DNA of 18,951 nucleotides from Methanocorpusculaceae archaeon UBA456. Its GTDB lineage: Archaea; Halobacteriota; Methanomicrobia; Methanomicrobiales; Methanocorpusculaceae. Below are positions 1 to 7,567 of the stretch, one piece after another. Numbering within the stretch: the stretch's first letter is position 1; each line of letters begins with the position of its first letter. Under the pieces are notes generated by a model, which saw only the letters and a list, made by a program, of their open reading frames with translations, was not told where the DNA came from and did no database searches. The position numbers and the translations under genes were made by a program. The DNA is taken from contig DAJQ01000023.1 in NCBI GenBank assembly GCA_002496395.1, forward strand, positions 63,310 through 82,260, written 5' to 3'.

Positions 1-351
1 CCTCCATTCGAACTCGCCATACTCTTCCATGCACAGTTTGAGATGATTCACCCCTTCGTTGATGGGAACGGACGGGTTGGCCGGGCACTGGTAAACTTCA
101 TCCTCGAACAGGCCGGTTATCCGACACTCTACCTCGGGCTTGAACACCGTTCTGCGTATCTGGATGCACTTACAGAGGCAGATGAAGGCAACAACAGTGC
201 AATTGTGCAGACACTCCATGCAATATATTGCGATCAACACAGGTCAATTACCAAGGGGATGAAGCAGCAGCAGTCCAGGGAAAACTATCTTAAAAGGGAG
301 CCATATGCAGGCATTGTAAAAGCCTTCAGAAAACTGAAGAGGGAAACCTGA
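1..351 (+). CDS. Fic-domain protein, C-terminal part (5' end outside window)
   Basis: The reading frame is open from the first base and ends at TGA 349-351, so this is the last 116 codons of a longer gene. Residues 17-28 of the fragment are HPFVDGNGRVGR, the Fic active-site motif HPFxxGNGRxxR, with the catalytic His at 17 and the phosphate-binding GNGR loop. The preceding residues (FHAQFEMI) match the helix that leads into that motif. Fic enzymes usually transfer AMP from ATP to Ser, Thr or Tyr hydroxyls of target proteins. Only about 88 residues follow the motif, so there is little room for the C-terminal winged-helix domain found in many long Fic proteins. The N-terminal part, including any inhibitory helix, is not visible, so activity control and target cannot be judged. 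The internal ATG at 43 falls inside the conserved domain and is not the start. Confidence 0.9.
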   Translation, partial: PPFELAILFHAQFEMIHPFVDGNGRVGRALVNFILEQAGYPTLYLGLEHRSAYLDALTEADEGNNSAIVQTLHAIYCDQHRSITKGMKQQQSRENYLKREPYAGIVKAFRKLKRET

Positions 352-366
352 CACCCCGGCTCCCCA

Positions 367-376
367 CAATATTTAT
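367..376 (+). promoter_or_regulatory. Candidate TATA box of the flavoprotein gene
   Basis: An AT-rich element (CAATATTTAT) stands alone in the otherwise GC-rich 61-bp gap between the Fic gene and the flavoprotein gene. Its centre is about 40 bp upstream of the ATG at 413. With the usual archaeal spacing, transcription would start near 398 and leave a leader of about 15 nt containing the purine-rich GAGGA at 402-406. It was identified by eye only. Confidence 0.4.
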
Positions 377-412
377 CCCCGTCCTTCCCGAATGAAGGTA
401 TGAGGAACCGAA

Positions 413-844
413 ATGGACTTTTCCGAATGCGTGAAATTCGCAAATGAGAACCCGGTGACCTATATCGCCACCATGGACGGTGACCAGCCACGGGTCCGGG
501 CATTTGCCATGTGGTTTGCCGATGAGAGCGGATTCTACTACCATACCGGTATTGGAAAGAACGTCTGGACACAGCTCACAAAGAACCCCAATGTTGAACT
601 CTGCTTCTTTGCTCCCGGTGACGGTACCGGAAAGATGATGCGGGTTGCGGGATCGATCGAGCCGAACAGTGAGATATATCTCAGGGAGAAGCTGATCGAA
701 GACCGTCCCTGGCTCCTTGATATCGGTATTACCGGTGCAACCGATCCAAAACTCGTCGTCTTCAGGATCGCCCACGGCGAGGCATACTTCTGGACGATGG
801 AATACAATATGCGGGAAGCAGAAGCACCACGCATAACCTTCTGA
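413..844 (+). CDS. Pyridoxamine 5'-phosphate oxidase-like flavin-binding protein
   Basis: This 143-residue protein has the pattern of the FMN-binding split-barrel family. The N-terminal segment reads NPVTYIATMDGDQPRVRAF, followed by a strand with FYYHTGIGKNVWTQLTKNPNVELCFF; that arrangement (short helix, substrate-excluding strand, then K-x(4)-L-x(2)-NP) is typical of small PNPOx-like proteins of 130-150 residues. Such proteins bind FMN, or F420 in some archaeal and actinobacterial branches, and catalyse or sense redox reactions. The substrate cannot be read from the sequence. The C-terminus (VVFRIAHGEAYFW, then a short tail) fits the family, and no membrane segment or signal peptide is visible. 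The gene stands alone, with its own promoter candidate and a 133-bp gap to the next gene. The start at 413 is preceded by a weak GAGGA ribosome binding site. Family assignment is firm, function is not. Confidence 0.85.
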   Translation: MDFSECVKFANENPVTYIATMDGDQPRVRAFAMWFADESGFYYHTGIGKNVWTQLTKNPNVELCFFAPGDGTGKMMRVAGSIEPNSEIYLREKLIEDRPWLLDIGITGATDPKLVVFRIAHGEAYFWTMEYNMREAEAPRITF

Positions 845-904
845 ACATGGGGTTCAGGGCTGGCATGCTGCACCCGACAACGTGAAAGAGTGGGGTTGCC
901 ACAC

Positions 905-942
905 CAGTATTTTTCAGTACTTTTTACCAGTACTTTTTATAC
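905..942 (+). promoter_or_regulatory. Promoter region with three tandem CAGTA-T-rich units
   Basis: Three near-identical units of the form CAGTA(C/T)TTTTT begin at 905, 915 and 928. The last runs into TTTTTATACC (933-942), a good archaeal TATA-like sequence about 40 bp upstream of the ATG at 978. Transcription would then start around 963-968, giving a leader that is little more than the ribosome binding site. The repeat could be a stack of alternative TATA elements or binding sites for a regulator next to the basal promoter. The assignment is visual. Confidence 0.45.
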
Positions 943-977
943 CTCCTTCCTTCCTATACCCTTCATAAGGAGATCTT

Positions 978-1856
978 ATGGCAATCGCACCCTCTGTTCA
1001 GGCACTGAAGCTGAATTTTACGATCCCTGTTGCACCCGGAGTTACGCTGGATAGGTTCGTGTACTGTTATCTGATCTTTGGAGAGACGATCACCCTGATC
1101 GACTCGGGGGTTGCCGGATGTGGCACCGAGATCTTCGAGGCGATCCGGGCAGCCGGCCGCGACCCCCACGAGATCGGGAGGATCATCCTGACCCATGCCC
1201 ACCCGGATCACATGGGAGGGGCATGGGCGATCCAGCGGGCAACCGGCTGCACAATCGCGGCACATGCAGCGGATCGTGCCTGGATAGAGGATGTAGATCG
1301 CCAGAACAGGGAGCGGCCGGTGCCGGGTTTTGAGTCCCTCATCAGCGGGCCCATCACCATTGACCGGGAACTTGAAGATGGTGAGAGAATCACCCCGGAT
1401 GCATCAGGAGACAACGTTACCGAAATGACAGTGATCCATACGCCGGGCCACTCGCCGGGATCCATCTCGCTCTTCATGGAGGATACCGGCATCCTTTTTT
1501 CAGGCGATGCCATACCCGTGCAGGGAGGGTTCCCAATCTATGACGATCCAAAAGCGTCAGTTGCATCCATCAGACGGCTCCATGAGCTTGAAGAGGTAAA
1601 TATCCTCTTCCCCGCATGGGACCTTCCTGCCGAGGGATCGGATGCGTATCTCAAAATGGATATCGGGCTTGCCGCCATTCAGAGGGTGCATGCGACAGTG
1701 CTCGCATCTGTTGCGGAGGGAGCGACCAATCCGGCAGCAATCGCCGATCGCACCATCGCAACCCTCAGCCTTCAGGGGCAGGCTCCCGGCCCCCTGATCG
1801 CCCGGACGATCGCCGGGCACCTGGAGCTGCAGGAGATCCCAAACCTCCTTGACTGA
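978..1856 (+). CDS. MBL-fold metallo-hydrolase
   Basis: This 292-residue protein has the metallo-beta-lactamase fold. The metal-binding motif HxHxDH is seen as THAHPDHMGG (H73, H75, D77, H78), the third metal His is in HTPGHSPGS (H158), and the bridging Asp is in FSGDAIP (D177). An N-terminal strand ending in ITLIDSGVAG (about 38-47) matches the usual start of the fold. The C-terminal 100 residues are helical and resemble the extension of glyoxalase-II-like and related hydrolases. No rubredoxin or flavodoxin domain follows, so it is not a flavo-diiron protein. The substrate is not predictable. The start at 978 is supported by AAGGAGA at 967-973. It is a cytoplasmic, single-gene unit, separated by 228 bp from cdhA and apparently not part of that operon. 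Confidence 0.88.
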   Translation: MAIAPSVQALKLNFTIPVAPGVTLDRFVYCYLIFGETITLIDSGVAGCGTEIFEAIRAAGRDPHEIGRIILTHAHPDHMGGAWAIQRATGCTIAAHAADRAWIEDVDRQNRERPVPGFESLISGPITIDRELEDGERITPDASGDNVTEMTVIHTPGHSPGSISLFMEDTGILFSGDAIPVQGGFPIYDDPKASVASIRRLHELEEVNILFPAWDLPAEGSDAYLKMDIGLAAIQRVHATVLASVAEGATNPAAIADRTIATLSLQGQAPGPLIARTIAGHLELQEIPNLLD

Positions 1857-1919
1857 TCCGGATGCTGAGGTGACCTGAAATATGTAATTCCGACACCTTT
1901 CACCTCATCTTCCGGGCAG

Positions 1920-1936
1920 CTGTTCTGCCAGAACAG
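1920..1936. promoter_or_regulatory. Perfect 17-bp dyad upstream of the cdh operon
   Basis: CTGTTCTG and CAGAACAG form perfectly complementary 8-bp arms around a single C (CTGTTCTGCCAGAACAG). The dyad lies 64 bp after the hydrolase stop codon and about 50 bp upstream of the candidate cdhA TATA box. The one-base centre is too tight for a good RNA hairpin and no T-run follows, so a binding site for a dimeric regulator is more likely than a terminator. The regulator is unknown. Confidence 0.4.
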
Positions 1937-1986
1937 TCATGAACCCCCCTGCTCCACCCAATGACCCCGATAGAAACTATTTTAGC

Positions 1987-1996
1987 CCTATAAAGG
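1987..1996 (+). promoter_or_regulatory. Candidate TATA box of the cdh operon
   Basis: CCTATAAAGG is the best TATA-like element in the 228 bp before cdhA, with a second T/A-rich stretch (CTATTTTAG) at 1977-1985. Transcription would begin near 2015, leaving a leader of roughly 70 nt before the preferred ATG at 2085. The rest of the gap (1857-1986) holds no open reading frame that looks real, apart from the dyad at 1920-1936. Confidence 0.35.
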
Positions 1997-2084
1997 ATTG
2001 AATCACTGATATACAGGGTTCGCACAAGACTCACCAGACATGTGATGGATGAACCTGTTGACCAGAAGAAGGATGGTGGTAATA

Positions 2085-4433
2085 ATGGGCACAAAAGAGA
2101 TCAATATCAGTATAAAGGAGATCGAGACCGAGATAGGGAATATCAGGGATCTCAGGTTTTCTGTTGGCAGGCTCGCACAGGAAACCTGGGATGAACCGCA
2201 GGGGCCGACGCCGTTTCCATCGATGTCAACCCTCAGGAACTGGGATCTGACCCTTCTGAAACGATACAAGCCGTTTTACCTCCCATTCTGTGATCTCTGC
2301 TGCCTCTGTACCTTCGGCAAATGCGACCTTACCGGAGACAAGAAGGGTGCGTGCGGCATCACGATGCCGGGGCAGCAGTCCAGGATCGTGCTCCTTGCCG
2401 CCTGTATCGGAGCTGCAACCCATACAAGCCATGCCCGTGAACTGGTCACCCACCTGATCGAGGAGTTCGGTGCAGATACCCGCCTCGATCCCGGCGGCCT
2501 GAACATCAAGGTTGAAGCGCCGATCACCCGCCTCGTCTGCGGGATGAAGCCGGAGACACTCGGCGATCTGGAGACGGTGCTCGATTACTCGGAGCAGCAG
2601 ATCACCTCGCTCCTCGCCTGCACCCATACCGGTCAGGAGGGCAACCCCCTTGATCTGGAATCAAAAGTTCTGCACACCGGCATGATCGACCATCTCTCAA
2701 TGGAGGTTGCGGATATTGCCCAGGTCTCCGCATATGATCTCCCCAAAGCCGATCCGAATGCACCACTTGTCGATATAGGGTTTGGCTCGGTTGACACCAC
2801 CAAGCCGGTGATTCTGGTCATCGGGCATAATGTCCCCCCGGCTGTTGAGATCATGGATTACATGCAGGATCACGAACTGACTGGAGATATCGAGGTGACC
2901 GGGATCTGCTGCACAGGGATCGACATGACCCGGTACTCTCCGAAGGCAAAGATCATCGGCCCCATCTCCTGGCAGATCCGGTACATCAGGAGCGGAATTC
3001 CCGATATCATCGTCGTGGACGAGCAGTGTATCAGGACCGATGTACTGGACGAGGCACGTTTATTAAAGATCCCGGTGATCGCAACAAGCGAGAAGAACTG
3101 CCTCGGCCTCCCAGACCGGACAGGGGATCCGCCTGAAGAGATCATCGACGACCTGATGAGCGGAAAAACAGACGGTGCCCTGATCCTCAACCCCGAAAAA
3201 GTCGGAGTTGTTGCCGTCAGGACAGTGATGCAGACAGCAACGAAACGGAAGAAGAAAAAGAAGATCGGTATCCTCTCCCTTGAAGAGGCGATCGAGGAGG
3301 CGAAACGATGCACCCAGTGCAGGGAATGCAGGCGTGCATGCCCAAATGACCTGCATATCTCTGATGCGATGAAGGCTTTAAGCCGTGACGATCCCACAAT
3401 GCTGGCTGAGATCTATGATTCATGTGTCGGCTGCATCCGGTGTGAGTCGGCATGCACCCAGGAGATCCCGATCCACTCGTTAATCGTAGCAGCAGGGGAA
3501 GATACGCTCAGAAATGAATCCTTCAAGCTCAGGGCAGGACGGGGTGCGATCCAGGATATCGAGATCCGACAGGTCGGCGGGCCGATCGTCCTCGGTGAGA
3601 TCCCCGGGATCGTCGCATTCGTCGGGTGTGCGAACTATCCAAAAGGCGGCAATGAACTTGCTGAAATGGCGATAGAATTTGCGAACCGGCGTTTCATCGT
3701 CTGCACCTCAGGATGTGCCGCGATGACGATCGGCATGCACCGGGATGAAGATGGAAAATCACCCTATGAGGTATATTCAGGTAATTTTGAGGCAGGGGCA
3801 ATTGTCAATGTCGGCTCCTGTGTCTCAAATGCCCATATATCCGGCGCTGCCGTCAAGATTGCAAGCATCTTCGCACGCAGAAACCTTCGCGGCAACTATG
3901 CGGAGATCGCAGATTATGTCTACAACCGTGTCGGTGCCGTCGGAGTGGCCTGGGGTGCGATGTCCCAGAAGGCTGCATCCATTGCAGCCGGATTCTGGCG
4001 GCTCGGAATACCGGTGATCGTGGGGCCCCATGGTACCAAGTACCGGAGGATGCTCCTTGGAAGGGCCGATCATGATGAAGACTGGTATGTCGATGATGCA
4101 CGGACCGGCGAGAAGGTGTATGTCGGACCGGTCCCGGAACACCTCTTCATCTCAGTCGAGACGAAGGAGGAGGCGATGGTGATGATAGCCAAGCTCTCGA
4201 TGCGGCCAAACGATACATCACGCGGACGGGCGCTGAAGCTGACGCATTATATCGACCTCCACCGCAGGCTCCTCGGATCGATGCCAACAGATATCCACCT
4301 GTTCGTCAGGATGGAGGCCGACATCCCGATCACCATGAAGGAGGATATCGTTTCGATCCTGAAAGAGAAGGACTGGAAGGAGACGGTGATCCCTGATCCC
4401 ACCCTCATTCCAAAGAAGGAGGCGGCCCCATGA
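2085..4433 (+). CDS. cdhA: CODH/ACS complex alpha subunit (CO dehydrogenase, CdhA)
   Basis: This is the nickel-iron catalytic subunit that interconverts CO and CO2 with ferredoxin as electron partner. In numbering from the 2085 start (782 aa), an N-terminal cysteine group is at C69, C72, C73, C75, C80 and C90 (cluster B and D ligands). Two ferredoxin-like motifs, CTQCRECRRACP (from C409) and CVGCIRCESACT (from C447), mark the extra E and F clusters that distinguish archaeal CdhA from bacterial CooS. C-cluster ligand candidates are His248 in VIGHN, C515 in GCANYPKG, C540 and C544 in CTSGCAA, and C579 in NVGSCVSN. The frame is open back to ATG 2049. I prefer 2085 because GGTGGT at 2075-2080 is well placed and the extra 12 residues (MNLLTRRR...) look non-conserved. 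The length is normal. The stop overlaps the cdhB start (ATGA). Confidence 0.97.
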   Translation: MGTKEINISIKEIETEIGNIRDLRFSVGRLAQETWDEPQGPTPFPSMSTLRNWDLTLLKRYKPFYLPFCDLCCLCTFGKCDLTGDKKGACGITMPGQQSRIVLLAACIGAATHTSHARELVTHLIEEFGADTRLDPGGLNIKVEAPITRLVCGMKPETLGDLETVLDYSEQQITSLLACTHTGQEGNPLDLESKVLHTGMIDHLSMEVADIAQVSAYDLPKADPNAPLVDIGFGSVDTTKPVILVIGHNVPPAVEIMDYMQDHELTGDIEVTGICCTGIDMTRYSPKAKIIGPISWQIRYIRSGIPDIIVVDEQCIRTDVLDEARLLKIPVIATSEKNCLGLPDRTGDPPEEIIDDLMSGKTDGALILNPEKVGVVAVRTVMQTATKRKKKKKIGILSLEEAIEEAKRCTQCRECRRACPNDLHISDAMKALSRDDPTMLAEIYDSCVGCIRCESACTQEIPIHSLIVAAGEDTLRNESFKLRAGRGAIQDIEIRQVGGPIVLGEIPGIVAFVGCANYPKGGNELAEMAIEFANRRFIVCTSGCAAMTIGMHRDEDGKSPYEVYSGNFEAGAIVNVGSCVSNAHISGAAVKIASIFARRNLRGNYAEIADYVYNRVGAVGVAWGAMSQKAASIAAGFWRLGIPVIVGPHGTKYRRMLLGRADHDEDWYVDDARTGEKVYVGPVPEHLFISVETKEEAMVMIAKLSMRPNDTSRGRALKLTHYIDLHRRLLGSMPTDIHLFVRMEADIPITMKEDIVSILKEKDWKETVIPDPTLIPKKEAAP

Positions 4434-4966
4434 GCCAGGATGCATGGCTGACCGCAGAGGTGGCCGGCCCGAAGAAGGCCTCCCTGATCACGAAGCCCGA
4501 GATTGCAGATGCGATGATCAGGCGGGCAAAACGGCCGATATTCGTCGTCGGGAGCATTGCCGCAGAGATCGATCTTGAAGAGAAGAAGCTTATCGATTAT
4601 GTGATCGCAATGGCCAGACGATGCAACATTCAGGTCGTCGCAACCGGAAATACAAATAATGAGTTCCTGAAACGGGGTTTCACCCCGGAAGCGGTGATGC
4701 CCGCTGTCGATATCGGAAACCGGCTCACCGATCCGAAATGGCAGGGGGTAGATGGGAAAGGGCCGCATGACCTTGCCATCTTCGTCGGTCTTCCCTACCA
4801 GATGGCATGGACGATCCTCTCCGGGCTCAAGAATTTCGCCCCGAACCTGAAGACGATCAGCCTGGACAATGTCTACCAGCCTAATGCCAGGTGGTCATTC
4901 TCGAATATCTCGATCAAAAGCTGGATCATGAACCTCGAGGGGATCCTAGGAAACAGGGGGGACTAA
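4430..4966 (+). CDS. cdhB: CODH/ACS complex epsilon subunit (CdhB)
   Basis: This 178-residue protein has the size and position of the archaeal CdhB epsilon subunit, which binds CdhA to form the alpha2-epsilon2 CO dehydrogenase. The sequence has no cysteine cluster. It shows alternating strands and helices of a DHS-like Rossmann fold, with RPIFVVGSIAAEI (about 34-46), IQVVATGNTNNEF (about 66-78) and a third strand DLAIFVGLPYQMAW near 112-125. In other archaeal complexes the subunit has been proposed to have a structural or electron-transfer role. Bacterial CODH/ACS lacks it, so its presence marks the operon as archaeal. The ATG sits in the cdhA stop (ATGA, 4-base overlap), which implies translational coupling. 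Only a 3-base gap separates it from cdhC. Confidence 0.95.
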   Translation: MSQDAWLTAEVAGPKKASLITKPEIADAMIRRAKRPIFVVGSIAAEIDLEEKKLIDYVIAMARRCNIQVVATGNTNNEFLKRGFTPEAVMPAVDIGNRLTDPKWQGVDGKGPHDLAIFVGLPYQMAWTILSGLKNFAPNLKTISLDNVYQPNARWSFSNISIKSWIMNLEGILGNRGD

Positions 4967-4969
4967 ACG

Positions 4970-6343
4970 ATGTTCGAAGATATTCCCGTAGATGTCGGGC
5001 TTGTCCATGAGGGTGAGCGGATCAGAAAGAGCGACATGCAGTTTGAACTCGGCGGCCCGAAGGTTGCAGAGAAGTTCGAGCTTGTCAGGCTGAAACCGGC
5101 AGAGGAGATCGAATCCGGAGCCATTCATATCATCGGCCCCGACATCTCCGACCTCGAAGAGGGAAAGAGCCATCCCTTCGGGATCTTGATTGAGATCGCG
5201 GGATCTGAGCTTGAAGAGAACCTGGAGGGGGTGATCGAGCGGCGTATCCATGAGTACTCCAACTATATCGAAGGCTTCATGCATCTTAACCAGCGGTACG
5301 ATATCTGGATCCGCCTCTCTAAAAAATCCTTTAAGAAAGGGCTCACATCATTCCGTTTCATCGGGATGGCAATGCAGGAGCTCTTCAGGAACGAGCTGCC
5401 GATCATACAGGAGATCCAGATCAGTTTCATCACCGATCCCGAAAAGATAGGGCCTCTATACACAGAGGCACTGGCCATCTATGAGGCACGGGATGCACGG
5501 GCACGCGGCCTCTCTGACGAGGATGTGGATGTCTTCTATGGATGTGCACTCTGCCAGTCCTTTGCACCGACCCATGTCTGTGTCGTCACCCCACAACGGT
5601 ATGCAAACTGCGGGGCGATTTCCTGGTTCGACGGCCGGGCTGCTGCCAGGATCGATCCGAAGGGGCCGATCTTTCCAATCGAGAAAGGAGAGTGTCTCGA
5701 CCCGCAGACTGGCGAGTACACTGGGGTGAACGAGAGTGCTCAAAAGCGATCGATGGGTGAAGTGAGCCGGATACAGCTCTACTCGGGCTTCGGCTACCCC
5801 CATACCTCCTGCGGCTGCTTCGAGGCGATCGCCTTCTATATTCCCGAAGTGGAAGGATACGGTATCGTCCACCGGGGCTTCCGCGATCTTGCCGTAAACG
5901 GCCTTCCCTTCTCAACAATGGCAGACTCGACCGCAGGCGGACGCCAGATCGATGGGTTCCACGGGATCTCGATCGAATACATGCGATCACGGAAGTTCCT
6001 CCAGGCAGATGGCGGATATGATGCGATCGTCTGGATACCAGAAGAGATCAAGGACCGGCTGAAAGAGTATATTCCCGAGTCCGTCTATGGTGCGATCGCA
6101 ACCGAGAAGGATGCCACCACCATTGATGAGCTGAAAGCCTTCCTGACCGGACAGAACCATCCGGTTATCAGGCGATGGGTTGAGGTTGCCGAAGAGGCAG
6201 AAGAGACAGCGGTGATCACCGCAGGAGAACTCCCGATCACAACCGGAGGGTTCAGAATCCTCCTGAAGAATGCCCGGATCTATGCGGACAAGGTGATCAT
6301 CCAGCCTGTGCAGCCCAAAAAACCCGGACGGGGGGAGAAGTAA
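4970..6343 (+). CDS. cdhC: CODH/ACS complex beta subunit (acetyl-CoA synthase, CdhC)
   Basis: This is the acetyl-CoA synthase subunit, which joins a methyl group, CO and CoA at the nickel-nickel-[4Fe-4S] A-cluster. The 457-residue protein lacks the N-terminal CODH-binding domain of bacterial AcsB, as is usual for archaeal CdhC. The cluster ligands are C192, C195, C204 and C214 (GCALCQSFAPTHVC and YANCGAIS). The distal nickel site is the CGC motif at C281 and C283 in PHTSCGCFEA. The spacing 3, 9, 10 and 67 residues equals that of Moorella ACS (C506, C509, C518, C528, C595), so the active site appears intact. A G/A-rich GGGGGA at about 4958-4963 precedes the start. The C-terminal tail is lysine-rich. 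The stop TAA shares one base with the cdhD ATG. Confidence 0.97.
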   Translation: MFEDIPVDVGLVHEGERIRKSDMQFELGGPKVAEKFELVRLKPAEEIESGAIHIIGPDISDLEEGKSHPFGILIEIAGSELEENLEGVIERRIHEYSNYIEGFMHLNQRYDIWIRLSKKSFKKGLTSFRFIGMAMQELFRNELPIIQEIQISFITDPEKIGPLYTEALAIYEARDARARGLSDEDVDVFYGCALCQSFAPTHVCVVTPQRYANCGAISWFDGRAAARIDPKGPIFPIEKGECLDPQTGEYTGVNESAQKRSMGEVSRIQLYSGFGYPHTSCGCFEAIAFYIPEVEGYGIVHRGFRDLAVNGLPFSTMADSTAGGRQIDGFHGISIEYMRSRKFLQADGGYDAIVWIPEEIKDRLKEYIPESVYGAIATEKDATTIDELKAFLTGQNHPVIRRWVEVAEEAEETAVITAGELPITTGGFRILLKNARIYADKVIIQPVQPKKPGRGEK

Positions 6344-7554
6344 TGACGAAAAAGAACCAGATTCATGCAGATACCGTGCTCGGCGAGCGGCTGCTCTCGC
6401 TCCTCTCGGGGGTGGAGCAGGTCGAGTTTGAGAACTTCAAGATGGAGATAGGCGATCTCGAGCTCTTTATCCCGGTTGGTATCGGCGGCATACCCGGAAT
6501 CGTCCTCCCTGAAGAGCCGACGCGGCCGACTGAGCTGATCCGTGAGGGATTCAGCCCGATTACGGAGAGTTATCCCGGCTCGATACGTGAGGTGACCCTC
6601 GGTGCTACGAAGAAAGACGGGGGCAGCAGGGGGAGCACCATCACTATCGGCGGATCCACTACACCCGCATTCTCTAATCCCGCTCTTCCTCCGAAGCACC
6701 GGACTGCGATCTCAATGGATGTCTTTGACATGGATGTCGCATTGCCGAAAACCCTGAAGGCCGCTGTTCTTGATGTTATGGACAGTCCTGCGGAATGGGC
6801 GAAGATGAATGTCGAGAAGTTCGGAGCCGATCTCGTAACGGTTCACCTGATGAGCACCGATCCGCTTATCAAAGACATATCGCCACAGGAAGCGGCAAAC
6901 ACCGTGGAAGAGGTGCTCCAGGCAGTCGATGTTCCACTTATTATAGGCGGATGCGGGGATCCGAAGAAGGATGCCGCGGTCTTCTGCGAGGTTGCGGAAC
7001 GAACCGTTGGCGAGCGGCTGCTCTTAAACTCCGTCACCCTCGATATGGCCGAGGCAAAGACCCTTGAAGGAGTGGCAAAAGCCGCACATGATAACGGCCA
7101 TCTGCTCCTCGCCTTCACCGGTCTCGAGCTGAATAGTGCAAAGGAACTGAACCGGCGGCTGTACGAGTACCTGCCGCCTGAAGAGATCGTGATGGATCTG
7201 ACAACGGTTGCACTCGGATACGGGCTTGAGTACTCCTTCACCATCCATGAACGTGCACGCCATGCCGCACTGATGGGAGATACCGAACTCCAGCACCCGA
7301 CCATCTCCGCATCCACGAATGCCTGGGCAGCACGCGAGGCATGGATGACGATGGAGCCGGAATACAGCCCGCGGGAGATCAGAGGGCCTATGTGGGAGAC
7401 GATCAACGCTCTCACCCTCCTCCTTGCAGGAGTGGACATCTTCATGATGATGCACCCATCTGCCGTCCGGACGATGCAGGATGTCAGAACATGGATGATG
7501 CAGCAGGAGATTGCAGTTCCGCAGGCACCCGACTGGGTGAGGACGAGGTGCTAG
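6343..7554 (+). CDS. cdhD: CODH/ACS complex delta subunit (corrinoid/Fe-S protein small subunit, CdhD)
   Basis: This 403-residue protein is the delta subunit, which pairs with CdhE to hold the corrinoid cofactor that carries the methyl group between tetrahydrosarcinapterin (or its relative) and the A-cluster of CdhC. It has no cysteine cluster. The visible fold is the TIM barrel shared with CdhE, for example strands around DLVTVHLMSTDP and VPLIIGGCGDPKKD (about 165-215), KTLEGVAKAAHDNGH (about 240-254) and HPTISASTNAW (about 318-328). The N-terminal 110 residues, with a glycine- and serine-rich stretch near 88-103 (KKDGGSRGSTITIGGS), match the archaeal subunit. The start overlaps the cdhC stop by one base. 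The stop TAG lies in the AGGAGGT ribosome binding site of cdhE. Confidence 0.95.
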   Translation: MTKKNQIHADTVLGERLLSLLSGVEQVEFENFKMEIGDLELFIPVGIGGIPGIVLPEEPTRPTELIREGFSPITESYPGSIREVTLGATKKDGGSRGSTITIGGSTTPAFSNPALPPKHRTAISMDVFDMDVALPKTLKAAVLDVMDSPAEWAKMNVEKFGADLVTVHLMSTDPLIKDISPQEAANTVEEVLQAVDVPLIIGGCGDPKKDAAVFCEVAERTVGERLLLNSVTLDMAEAKTLEGVAKAAHDNGHLLLAFTGLELNSAKELNRRLYEYLPPEEIVMDLTTVALGYGLEYSFTIHERARHAALMGDTELQHPTISASTNAWAAREAWMTMEPEYSPREIRGPMWETINALTLLLAGVDIFMMMHPSAVRTMQDVRTWMMQQEIAVPQAPDWVRTRC

Positions 7555-7567
7555 GAGGTAGGAAGAT

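Noticed and set aside
1920..1936. Reading the dyad before cdhA as a terminator of the hydrolase gene
   Set aside because: One-base centre gives no workable loop and there is no T-run behind it.
4247..4768. Minus-strand open frame of 173 codons across the cdhA/cdhB junction
   Set aside because: It lies opposite two strongly supported genes, has no recognisable motif, and is explained by the codon bias of the sense strand.
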